64,000 bases of DNA. Origin: Sanderia malayensis. Taxonomy: Eukaryota > Cnidaria > Scyphozoa > Semaeostomeae > Pelagiidae. Location: assembly GCA_013076295.1 (NCBI GenBank), contig RQOL01000535.1:62001-126000 (forward strand), in the 5' to 3' direction. The translations under genes were made by a program, and so were the position numbers. The notes under the pieces were generated by a model. It saw only the letters and a program-made list of their open reading frames with translations. It was not told the DNA's origin and searched no databases. Numbering within the stretch: the first letter of the stretch is position 1; each line of letters begins with the position of its first letter. Of this stretch, positions 22,140 through 32,275 are shown piece after piece.

Positions 22140-23095
22140 AAATACACTTTAAAACCGAGAATATACAGAATTCAATATATGAGATATGTAGAATTAGAAA
22201 AATGTGATTGAGTATCATGTAAGACATAGAATTAGAATATAGCATTTTTGAAAATTTATTGAGATTTATTTGATAAGAAAATGTCAACAGAACAGAACAG
22301 TATAATAAACGAAAATATGAGTAACCAGAAAATAAGATTAAGCTTACACCAGAAAATTGACATCAAACCCAAGGTCAGAAGATAACCGTTTAAAGTGTAT
22401 TGCCGAAAGAAATGTAATGCAATCTCTGTTTATGGCAGTCATTTGACCACAGAAAATTGGGTATCTTAACAAAATGCAATTAATCTTAAAATGAAAATGA
22501 ACATTTTGCGGATACGGGCTGCGGACCAATTGTCCTGATGTTCGGTCGCGATAGAACCTGTGGTCTCGGCAGAATACAACAACATCGTCAGGCCTCAGGC
22601 GGACCAGACGGTGGGTTTTAATCTCATATTTCCACTTTTCTCCTTCGACGACTCTTCTCTTCCCCCCTTTGTTTGCCTCTTACTGGCCTTTGTCATCCGT
22701 GTCAGAAGCTTTTGTTTTTTCGTCTTTTGTTCTGCCTCTCAGGAGTGTTGCTCGACATGTTTCACGCTTACTTCACTCTTTGAATCTAACTAAACGTGCT
22801 GCGGTGAGAAACCCCCTGGCCAGCACATTTCGAAATGACATAGTCATTCTATGAAAGATCTAATAAATGTTTTGCTGGCTATTACCAAACTTTAAAATTT
22901 TATCTTGTTTAAATAAAACTCACTGTTATCTTCAGCAAGAGGTGGAGTTTGTGTTACTGGCAAAACTCGAATGAGAGGAACTTAAGGAAGCATGGTACTT
23001 GTTGTAACTGCTAGCGGTTAGTGTGTGCTGTGTTCCTATTTGCTAGGAAGAGATGACGTGCGTAGACTTCGCGTACCTATGTTATAAGATGGCGC
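22140..23095. other. Unique loop of foldback M2
   Basis: Sequence not shared by the two M2 arms. It has short frames only and a pyrimidine-rich block at about 22620-22740 that loosely resembles 10290-10440. No gene, promoter or RNA is recognised. Confidence 0.4.
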
Positions 23096-23134
23096 ATCCT
23101 TTCTACATTCTTCGAGTTTGTTTTATGGGGCATA

Positions 23135-23914
23135 GGGCCCATATACACGAGCACCTCAAATCTGCCTAAAACAGTAGGGTGCAGCGTAAGAAGGTGTGAA
23201 TTCCAGACTGTCTGTCCTTATTTTGCTCATCAAAATAAGCAACACATGTCAGTTTTCCTAATCAGTGATGACTGGTGATATCATAACTCTTTGATAAACT
23301 ATCTGGGCAGTTTAGTTGAATTGAACGATAGTTTGAATAGTGTCTGATAGTGAATACCTGAATACTTGCAAAAGCTCTACTAATGCTTTCTATAAATTGT
23401 CTTATATTAAAATGGCAAGCTACAGACGTATGGTTCATCAAGCATTGCCTGCCTATGAACAAACAGCAATGCCTGAAGATTCGTAATATAGGCTGCAGCA
23501 AAATGCAGTACTCTTTGCAGTGAACGCTGGAGAGATTTTGCTCCAAAAGATATACAGACATTAATAGCAGCAAAAAATTCTTCCTCCGACATTATTATAT
23601 TTTCGTAAACAGATAAACAGAAACTTCCAGATGACCTTTGTTATTAGTCAAGAAAAGGTTTGAATAAGCCGCGCGTTGTTGTGAAATTGAGATGATGCTA
23701 ATCTCCGATGACAGGGATCAACGAGAAAACAATGCTGCCTTAAAATAAGGGAACCTCGAGAGCACCCCTTATTTTATTGGCCGGTCTTTTTCATCCTTAC
23801 GTGTGAAACGAATAAGGCAGGCCTTGCAAGGGAGACCATATACACGGGCAACCGGAGTGCTAATTACCTTAATCCCTAAAAGAATGTCCTTATTTTGCTC
23901 GTGTATATGGGCCC
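23135..23914. mobile_element. Harbinger-like MITE in M2 (780 bp)
   Basis: Perfect inverted ends GGGCCCATATACACGAGCA, flanked by ATA on both sides (23132-23134 and 23915-23917), a 3-bp duplication as in PIF/Harbinger. The minus strand at 23592-23260 keeps decayed coding sequence beginning MSEEEFF, similar to 2210-2330. Removing it restores a match to the opposite M2 arm at 22085-22135. Confidence 0.75.
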
Positions 23915-24556
23915 ATAGTATATTTTTTCATTATACGTTATTGGTTAGACGAGTCATTAATTCTGAATTACAGTCTACCCCCTGACCACTGAATTATTGG
24001 TGTTGAACAGACATCGTTGACAGCTCGCATTTGACGGAGCGATGATACAAACGGCTATCTGTAAAAGGGGGAACGGGGAATCAGGGAGCAGGGAACGGGG
24101 AATGGAGAAAAGGGGGAATCTGTAAAAGGGGGAATAGTTTGCAATTAACTCAAAAATGACGCACTATTCATGTGGCTTTATAGTTTATTTGTACAGTGCT
24201 TTTGTCGTATAAGCCATACGTTCTTATCCCTTAAACTTGACATTCACTGAAACAATAACAAAACATGTTAATCCCGAATTTTCATCATTGTCATCATTAA
24301 AACTTAAGCACAAACTCATATGAGGTGCATTTCTAAACGACAACACAATAACACAATAATAGCAATAACAGCAAACAAATCTATATAACAACAATATTGA
24401 AATGTCTCTTTCGTCATGGTATGTGAAGCAAACAAGGCAAACCTTCCAAAGGAAACCATATACACGGACAACTATGGGGTGCCAACACCGCCAAAATTCA
24501 GCTGTGTTTTTCTTCTGAAAATGCTGCTAGTTTCTAGTAAATATTGTGTTCTTTTT

Positions 24557-24692
24557 TAAAAATATTCAGCCTAGCTGCATGAAAAATATTCAGCCTAGCT
24601 GCATGAAAAATATTCAGCATGGCTGCATAAAAAACATTCAGCATAGCTGCATAAAAAATATTCAGCATAGCTGCATAAAAAATATTCAGCAG
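24557..24692. repeat. Left subterminal repeats of the IS3EU-like element
   Basis: Five to six direct copies of a unit of about 24 bp, AAAAATATTCAGC(A/C)TAGCTG followed by CATG. The same unit appears inverted about nine times near the other end. Such arrays are plausible transposase-binding sites (inference). Confidence 0.9.
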
Positions 24693-24774
24693 TCTGGTAA
24701 CGAGTTTTAGGCAAAGAGACCCCGAGACCCCACGTGGTCATCGCACTCCGTCCACACGCCACTTTCAAATCAAG

Positions 24775-27303
24775 ATGGCGGATGAGCTTGCCGAAGCTGC
24801 ACGTCGTCTGGCAAGAGCAGCGCAGCGTTTGGGCAGTGAAAGTCAGCCTAACGCAGCTATTCATCATCAATTATCTGCCTCAACGACTACCACTCCACGT
24901 CTACCTGTTCAGGCTGCTGATGGGCACCAACGTCCTTCTGCATCTGGTACTCCTCGAACTCCGACAGTTCTTTCCGAAATGCGATCACTGTTTCCACATC
25001 ATTCAAGCTCAGCAAGAGTTCCATCGTCTTCAAATCCAAGAAAACGTAAATCTTCTTCTAAGAAAGGCAGAGTTGTCGTTCGCCGTTTTGTTTGCCTGGC
25101 TGATAAAGAGCAGAGCACTACCCCAGATGCCGAAGAACACAGGGAGTTACTCGCTGCTGGCTTAGGGGAAGCAAAGGTTGCCGTCCCGGAATCTTGCGAA
25201 GAAGAAGAGTTAAGAGATTTGTTGTTGTCATCATTTTCAAAACTTGCAGATGCAGGTGGTTTTGAATTGATGTTTGCTGAGTCAAGAACAAGAGAGCTAA
25301 AGATTATACCACCAGGTCCATCTGGCTTACTATGAAATATCTGGTCGCATTTATTGGTCAAGGAAAAATTTATGTCAGACCAATTCAGCAGGATCTGATG
25401 ATGTCTGTGCAAACCAATAGGCCTACTCTAAACTTTAAACCATCTCGAGAACTGTGCATTGACTGTGATGAGATTATTGAAATACAACAACTGAGGGAGC
25501 ACAAAGCGATTTGCGGGAAAAATCACAGACGACCAGACACAGGTTTGACATTTTTTTTTTACAAACAATTATAAAAAATACATATAAAAATATAATAAAC
25601 ATATAAAAATACAGGATTTTTCAATATCAAACTTGGATCAACATTTTATTGCTTATATAAATTATCTTTAATTTCACATGCGACATTTAAACACAGGGCC
25701 CACACCACTAAATTCTATTTTCCTAAATAATTTGTACATAAATAATATATTTACAACTAACAATAATAATAATAATAATTTTGAAAAACACCGTTCGACA
25801 GTGCTCAATACACATATGTGTAGAACGGTATCTGCCTGATGAGTGCATAAGCACGAAACTCAGAGTTGCAGCGAATTATGTGTTTTTATTGAACATCACT
25901 CAATTCTATATATTTACAACTATCAATAATTTCTTGCAGCAAGCAAACCTTCTGATGTGGATAATTTGGATTTTCCACCAGCATTTACATGGGAACCTAA
26001 ATTTAACGCCAACGAAGGAGAAGCTGCTGCTGCCTCAACATCTTGCATAAAACCTCCATCTCCTCAACAAGGAAAGAACTACAAAACATACATTTCAATA
26101 ATTGATGATGACGAAGATGACGATCCAAGTTTTTTGGCGGCCCTTGAAGCTAGCATTGCTGAGTCAAAAGCTACCCAAAATATAGCACTTGATACAATGC
26201 ACGCGTCAATCGAGTCTTTTATCTCTGCTAATTTAAAATTTGAAGATGATGAAGACAAACAGCACATAATTATAAGCAGGAAATTCATACACAACTCCAC
26301 CATAAGAGCAATTAGCAGAGAAAACTTTACTTTCTTCAAACCGCTTGCTGTTACTTTTTCTGGGGGAGGGGCTGTTGACACTGGAGGGCCTAAACGAGAA
26401 TATCTCAGGCTCTTAATGTCAGGCATTGGAAAGTCATCAGTTTTTGATGGTGTATGGCTTTCTCACAACTTGGAATTACTTCACACCAAACAATATGAAA
26501 TAGCTGGCAAGCTTATTGCGTGGAGCATTCTACAGGGAGGACCTGGCCCAAGATGCATTAAACCTGAAATTTTTAATCTGCTGGTTGGTAACAAGGTGAA
26601 CAATGTGACCCTCGTTGACTCTTGTACAGACAAGAAACTCCAGAGTATTCTGAGGCAGATGATCTATTGCAACAAAGAAGAATTTGATAATGTCACTGCT
26701 GAACATCAAGAAACCATAGCCAACTATGGCTATGCCAAGATTTACAGATCAAAGTTCCAAGATAAAGAGGAGATCATTGGTGTCCTCCTCAAGTTCCACT
26801 TTCTATACTCTGTACATGCAGAGATGCAGCAGATGAAAGATGGACTGAATGCCATAGGAGGGTTTGGAGATATTGTTTTTGGATGTGCAGAAATATTTAA
26901 CAATGTCCTTGGAAATGAAGTGAAAACCCTTACATATGTATCTTTCAAAAAAGAGTATTGCATAATGCTTTCAGAAGCTGGTTCGAACAGGAGAGCCATG
27001 GAAGAGATGACAATATACAGTTTTGAAGTGTTTTTACAAGATCTGGAGGAGAAGCAAGTAGGTGATTTGCGTCTGGAAGATTTATTGATCTTTATAACAG
27101 GAGCAGACAAGATTCCCCCACTTGGATTTGATTCATCAATAAAGATTGATTTTTATGATTTTCAAGATAACAACAGGCGCCTCCCACATGCATCAACATG
27201 CTCACCTGCAATATTTCTTCCCAGAGGAATGGAAAATCCAGATACATTTAAGGAGCTCATGAAGGAGGTTCTTACTGAGTGCCATGGCTTTGGATTAGTG
27301 TGA
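24775..27303 (+). pseudogene. Transposon-borne E3 ubiquitin ligase: UBZ-like finger, UIM, HECT (one frameshift in exon 1)
   Basis: Exon 1 is 24775-25542, starting at ATGGCGG in good context; the intron is 25543-25939 (GT...TTCTTGCAG); exon 2 is 25940-27303. Phases agree (G|CA, alanine). Exon 1 encodes a Ser/Thr-rich N-terminus, a basic KRKSSSKKGR patch, then a UBZ-like zinc finger CIDCDEIIEIQQLREHKAIC (C-x2-C-x11-H-x3-C). Exon 2 starts with an acidic run and FLAALEASIAE, an exact phi-xx-A-xxx-S-xx-E ubiquitin-interacting motif, then a HECT domain ending LPHASTCSPAIFLP with catalytic cysteine codon TGC at 27199-27201. A single-base loss near 25329-25334 shifts the frame after PPGPSG; exon 2 alone is intact from 25957. 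The family resembles the G2E3-like HECT proteins abundant in fish and cnidarian genomes. Expected role: ubiquitin transfer onto an unknown target; whether it serves the transposon is open. Confidence 0.85.
25543..25939 (+). other. Intron of the transposon E3 ligase gene
   Basis: Starts GTTTGACA after CACAG and ends TTCTTGCAG before CAAGC. AT-rich, phase 1. Its presence means the element transposes as DNA rather than through a spliced RNA. Confidence 0.85.
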
Positions 27304-28095
27304 GAATTTATGTATGCTTTCAAGTTTCAGTTGTTACTGTTCGTAGTTATGTTGAAACATTTTCCAATTGCTTAATGCTGTAAATCCAATGTACTCTTTT
27401 GTGCTTAATTGTAGGGGGGTCATATTGCATTTTTGAAATTTTCACCCCCCATAGCATTTTATAATGCTGCCCCCCATTTTAAGGAAATGTGAAAGTACGA
27501 CCTACCCCCCTCTCAATTTTATTATCAACCCCCATATTAGACTTTTTAAAATTTCTCAGAAAAGAATCTTTGCTGCCAGACAGAACTCTTTCTAAGAACA
27601 AAAGTTAACTTTAAAATTTGAACTTTATTTAAAACTTCATAAAGTTCTTAAAAACAACGAAATCTGGACCCTGAAAAAAATGCTGGATATATTATGCCGG
27701 TGTAAATACTTTTTTGTAATGACACTTGTTTTGTTTTGTTTTGTTTTGTTTCGTGTTCTTCGATATTGTATCAAACAAAACGAAGTAAAAGATTCATTTC
27801 TTTGCTGATATGATGTACCTTTTTGTTCTATTTTCATACTTTATGATTGTTAGCTAGTTGTATAATTTAGTTCTAAGTTTAATCTTGAATACATATAAAT
27901 TTGTTTTTTCTGACATGTTTATTACTCAATCTTCATTGTGTCTATTGACATACTCTTTTACAAATTGGTACCACTGGACACTTTCCCCTGCCGTGGCCTG
28001 CGGAGAACATTTTAGTCTACTGCCAGAACATTGAGTTCATGAAGTTGCTGCACGTTTAAAAACGCATCTCCGTGTCAGGTATTTGCACTTGATTA
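27304..28095. other. Convergent 3' ends inside the IS3EU-like element
   Basis: Lies between the tail-to-tail ligase and integrase genes. It holds pyrimidine/purine-rich blocks with runs of six Cs, and a (TTTTG)n microsatellite at about 27727-27750. No further gene recognised. Confidence 0.5.
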
Positions 28096-29360
28096 TCAAC
28101 TTCTACACCTGCAGGTCCTTCCCAGTCTACACCATAATCCTTCTGCCGTCACTGCCTCGTTCATATCCACTACTGGATTGTTTAACTGTCCAGTTATCCA
28201 AAGCTGTAAAGGAGTCATGTTTCTTTCTGTTCTTAAAGGATACAAATCCATGCTTCGACCACGTTTGTAGACGATGATTTATTATTTCGGCAAAGACATA
28301 ATGTAAACACCAGAGGTCAGTATCGAGAACGGGGTTTAAAATCCCCACATCTTCCATTGGGTAGAAGAGCTCATGGAAATAACTGAGCACGTCCTTAAAA
28401 ACATCCCTCCACAATCGCCCTATCCTTTGATTGTGGACACTGCGACCAACAAGAGCTGATTTACGATTTAAGCCTTTTCTTTCAATCATATATTTCACTA
28501 CATCACATTTCACCTCCCATGTCACACCTAACCCTCGATGGCATTCCCCATTTGCTTACTGCACAGGTGAAAGAATGGACCACTGTCTCTGCTCGATTAT
28601 TTGTAGCACATGAAAGGTAGACTGGCAAGCGGCTATACCCATCAACGCACCCGTGAACCACAAACGCCAGCGAATCAATTTGTGGTTTCCATCAAAGTGC
28701 CACAAAGCGAGAGGACCAGAAACTGAATAGGCTCTTCGTTTGATAGCAGTACAGCGCCGAATGGCAACACCCAAAGGATCTACCCTCTGCAATGACTCCC
28801 GTATGCGGTGGCGTTGAACTTTTATCCTCCGAGCTGATAAATAGCCAAAAATGTTTTTAGATCCACAGTTAGGATTAAAATGCTTGATCTCCATGACTAT
28901 TCCATCAAGCTCGTCATCAGTAATATTACTATATGGCAATGCTGTTATTTCATATTCAGCAAGACGGCGCTCGATGGTCCTTTTGGAGACATGCAGCAAA
29001 TCCTTGATTTGGGTAGCATTAAACCCCAGATCTACGAGGCATTCCAACTGTTCTTTTGCTATCATAAGAAGGTCTTCCCCGGTTACCATCTCGCCTTTGT
29101 TCCACCCTCAAAGATGAGCTGCATGCATTTTCAGCAATCTGCCTTGCTCCGAGGAGTTCTTGGAATACTACGTCAGACACATTACTAACCGAGTCTAAGT
29201 CGGTCGCTGCTTGAATTACGCAATCTATTTCGATGATAAGGTCTCGTATATTTTCTTGAGAAGGACTGGATGCCAATTCCAGGTTTATTCTCTCCATGCT
29301 GCTCGTCAACTCTTGCCTGAAGCTGTCAAGTTGATTTGCTCTTGATGCATTGTCAGCCAT
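28096..29360 (-). pseudogene. IS3EU-like integrase/transposase (rve DDE), four frameshifts and a lost catalytic Glu
   Basis: Starts at ATG 29360 (MADNASRANQLDSF), with an N-terminal helical region. A helix-turn-helix segment follows (LECLVDLGFNATQIKDLLHV, SKRTIERRLAEY). The catalytic core has GPLALWHFDGNHKLIRWR (first Asp), VRCDMGGE (second Asp) and SVHNQRIGRLWRDVF, where relatives as I know them have an E in place of that G, so the third catalytic acid appears lost. The frame breaks near 29055, 28665, 28515 and 28250, mostly single missing bases, before the terminal LRTERNMTPLQLWI stretch ending at TGA (28096-28098). It should be inactive. The role in active relatives is excision and integration of the element at its inverted ends. 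Confidence 0.85.
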
Positions 29361-29465
29361 TTTTGGTATCAAAATTTATCAGATGAATTTATCAAATGTA
29401 TCACTATGAATTGAATTGAAAATTGGTTCCCAAACTGCTGAAGAACTTTGAGCCAGGCTGAAGGC

Positions 29466-29695
29466 TGAATATTTTTTTGTAACCTTACTTAATATTTTTA
29501 TTCAGCCACGCTGAATATCTTTTATGCAGCTAGGCTGACTATTTTTCATGCAGCTAGGCTGAATATTTTTCATGCAGCTAGGCTGAATATCTTTTATTCA
29601 GCCATGCTGAATATTTTTTATGCAGCTAGGCTGAATGTTTTTTATGCAGCCATGCTGAATATTTTTTATGCAGCTACGCTGAATATTTTTAAAAA
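29466..29695. repeat. Right subterminal repeats of the IS3EU-like element
   Basis: Eight to nine copies of the same 24-bp unit as at the left end, here in the opposite orientation (GCAGCTAGGCTGAATATTTT). Variants differ at the TAGG/CATG/TACG position. More copies than at the left end. Confidence 0.9.
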
Positions 29696-31582
29696 AGAAC
29701 ACAATATTTACTAGAAACTAGCAGCATTTTCAGAAGAAAAACACAGCTGAATTTTGGCGGTGTTGGCACCCCGTAGACAACCAGAGTGCTGATTTTTTCA
29801 ACCCGAATGTATTGACGTTGGTATCTTAGCATCTAATGACTTTTTCTTCACGTTACTTGCTATTTCCCATTCTTACTGAAGCGCATACTTTTGCAATTAG
29901 CGCCCTGTTGATTATACACATGCTACATTTTATCCTCAATCATCAATCTGCCGCTTGCCAAATTTCCAATGAAGTTTTACCCAGGTGAAGTTTCACCTCT
30001 CCTGAAGTGAAATAGCACTATACCAGTAGTGTGGCATGATTTCATATTTGTCTCATATATAAACGCAAGTTTAAAAATACAAAGGGTCCTACGGTTGATG
30101 AACAATACATCAAATGAGTAGTGATGTGACTGGAAACCAGCTATTTGACCCAGTGCGTTCTTTGGTTTTATGTTTACTTTTAGAATTGGTAATTATAGAA
30201 ACCATTACAAAGTGAGATACATTTATTTTCAATACAACAGATAGACTTCTAGAAATGTTTTTGGTTAGTTGTTAGTTGTTCATCTTGTATGGTGGTTACA
30301 TGTCATGCTCACAAAGCGTGCTCGTTCAGTTTGACAGCTGTGTTATTATCTTCCTGTCAGCTTTTATGTCTGACAGCCCAGGGTTTTGTTAGCCTGCGTG
30401 CAGTCTCTGAACAGTTCTAAGCCCCTTTGAGCTGTTTGGGTTGATTTTCTATTTATAGCTTTGCAATATTTACATAATTGTTTTTCATCATTCTCTTCAG
30501 TTAAAGTTCGGTTGCCAATGTGCGCATTTCCACTTTTTTAAATTAATCAAATTTTACATGTTTTGTTATTGTTTCAGTGAATGTCCAGTTTAAGGGATAA
30601 GAACGTATGGCTTAATATACGACAAAAGCACTGTACAAATAAACTATAATGCCACATGAATAGTGCGTCATTTTTTAGTTAATTGCAAACTATTCCTCCT
30701 TTTACAGCTTCCCCCTTTTACAGATTCCCCCTTTTACAGATTCCCCCTTTTACAGGTTTGAAAAAGGGGGAATGTGACGTCATACGACATCGTGTGACGT
30801 CATATTCCCCCTTTTCTCCATCTCCCTTTCCCCGTTCCCTGATTCCCCGTTCCCCTTTTTACAGATAGCCTGATACAAACAGCGAATCGGAAGTCATCAA
30901 AGCGGGCGATATTCACATCCACAAAATGCATCTGGTCTTTCCTTGTTTACATACATTAAAACTATAAAGTTTACCTTGTTTACCTATTGAGACTGTAAAT
31001 TTTATTTACAGTTATAATAGATAAACGTTTCGTAACGTTCTATAAGCGTTTCCGCATTTATTTAACTGGTAAATTTCAAACGGTTTCGTACTTCCGTTCC
31101 CCGACCGTTCCCCGGTCGTTCCCAGGTTATTCCCCAACATTTCCCGACCGTTTTCCAGTCGTTCCCAGGTTATTCTGTTCCCCGACCGTTCCCCGACCGT
31201 TCCCCGTTCCCGCTTTTAGTAATAGCCAGGACAACTGGCAACAACAAATGCTAGTTAATGTTTTCTTAACTTAACTTAAGTTAATTATTGACGTATATCA
31301 TAACTTGGCGTTATCAACAAAATATCACTTAACACATCCCTCATACGATGATATTTGAAATGTGCTAACTTATTGGGGATCCCACTGAGCCTCCGACTAG
31401 GGGATTACGAAGATGACAAACAACCTATGCTTAATATCAAGTGCTGACACCCAAATTGTATAAGCCAATCAATGCCAAGTTTTTTAAAAAGCTGACTCTG
31501 GCTAACCAACCAAACAATCGCAGAAAAACAATCGTTATGTTTTTCCACTCATCCCCACGGATGTGTTTTATTGATACTTGAA

Positions 31583-31812
31583 CTTGTTGGGGAGATGAAC
31601 ATGGCCATCCTTTGTTTCAGTCCTTTGTTTTAACGGTTTTGTTTTACCAATCAAAACATTCCAATATCTGCGCAATTGCGCATCTTTCAGTAATGACGTA
31701 ATGTAGGTTTTGAAATTAGCCAATCAAAACTGCCAACCAAGATTAATCTCAGTTCACAAATGATCACGGAAGTTCCATTTCACTTCCGTGATCGTGCTCA
31801 AATTTCTCTGTA
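31583..31812. promoter_or_regulatory. Promoter-like module, copy 1 (inside M3)
   Basis: A 230-bp segment shared with 52417-52648 at high identity. It contains TGACGTAA (CRE/ATF-type), two CCAATCAAAA boxes and a palindrome at 31762-31793 whose arms hold CACGGAAGT and ACTTCCGTG, the core of ETS sites. No gene starts directly after it here. It may be a promoter carried by a repeat, or simply part of one; the function is inferred from motifs only. Confidence 0.5.
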
Positions 31813-32059
31813 GATGAAGAAACACAGCAAAAACCATTCCGTGTTATCTGTTTCGTACAATCAAATAGCGATACTCTCTGCTCTGAAGAGTTGTTGATTC
31901 TCAAAACAAAACAAAATTTGATACTTCTCACTGAATTACTTTCATTAGCCTTTTTATACACTACATATAATGTACATAGATCTTGTTCTGTTCAGGAAAT
32001 GATATGTTTGGAATTGTTTTGTTCAAAATTGTTGTGTTTCATTTGGTTCAGCTGAATTC

Positions 32060-32251
32060 TGTTGACATGTGTGCTCTGATACATGACTCACTTGCTTATA
32101 TATTTAGTAACACGATGATTGATTGACCACATGATTATGTAGAATAAATTGTTAGCCTTGTATCAGAATATCTCTCTTTCGAATGAACATGCTATTGATT
32201 AAAGGTGTGTCTATCTTAGCTTCGCTCTAGCTGCGCGCAATGAGCCTAACA
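32060..32251 (+). repeat. 5' LTR of the Copia element (192 bp)
   Basis: Begins TGTTGACATG and ends CCTAACA. It differs from the 3' LTR by a single base that I noticed (TTAGCC versus TCAGCC), so the element inserted recently. Flanks AATTC and GATTC are an imperfect 5-bp duplication. Confidence 0.92.
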
Positions 32252-32275
32252 GGTTAAGGGCCCAGTAGAACGCTC

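Larger units (their letters stand above)
24473..29775. mobile_element. IS3EU-like DNA transposon carrying a HECT E3 ligase (5303 bp)
   Basis: Inverted ends of about 95 bp start TAYGGGGTGCCAACACCGCC, with one mismatch in the first 20 (TATGG left, TACGG right). The exact 6-bp duplication GACAAC lies at 24467-24472 and 29776-29781. The empty target is preserved in M1' at 1461-1466. Inside are two convergent genes: an E3 ubiquitin ligase (plus) and an rve/DDE integrase (minus). The 6-bp TSD, TAY termini and IS3-type integrase match what I recall of the eukaryotic IS3EU superfamily; the assignment rests on memory. The integrase is broken, so this copy is non-autonomous now. Confidence 0.85.
24053..30870. 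mobile_element. Foldback element M1 (third doll; about 1.5 kb without the IS3EU-like insertion)
   Basis: The ends are inverted copies starting GGCTATCTGTAAAAGGGGGAA; the arms span roughly 24053-24270 and 30558-30870. TSD TGATACAAAC (10 bp) at 24043-24052 and 30871-30880; the opposite arm of M2 (near 21970) shows this sequence only once, confirming the event. The interior matches M1' at 811-2041. Non-coding; Mutator-like class inferred as for M2 and M3. Confidence 0.88.
18124..31227. mobile_element. Foldback element M2 (second doll; about 2 kb without later insertions)
   Basis: The ends are inverted copies starting GGCTATTACTAAAAGCGGG, followed by CGGGGAACGGT-type repeats (18124-18255 versus 31085-31227). 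The arms continue beyond the P insertion: 21798-22135 is the inverse of 30871-31060 plus 23914-24052 plus 23095-23131. TSD AGGACAACT at 18115-18123 and 31228-31236. The unique loop is about 22140-23095 and encodes nothing recognisable. Same terminal signature and TSD length as M1 and M3. Confidence 0.85.

Noticed and set aside
25320..25345. Short intron explaining the frame change in the HECT gene
   Set aside because: No GT-AG pair fits within the few bases available; a single missing base after PPGPSG is simpler.
25957..27303. HECT protein as an ordinary host gene
   Set aside because: It lies between exact inverted ends with a 6-bp duplication and next to an integrase, so it is transposon cargo.
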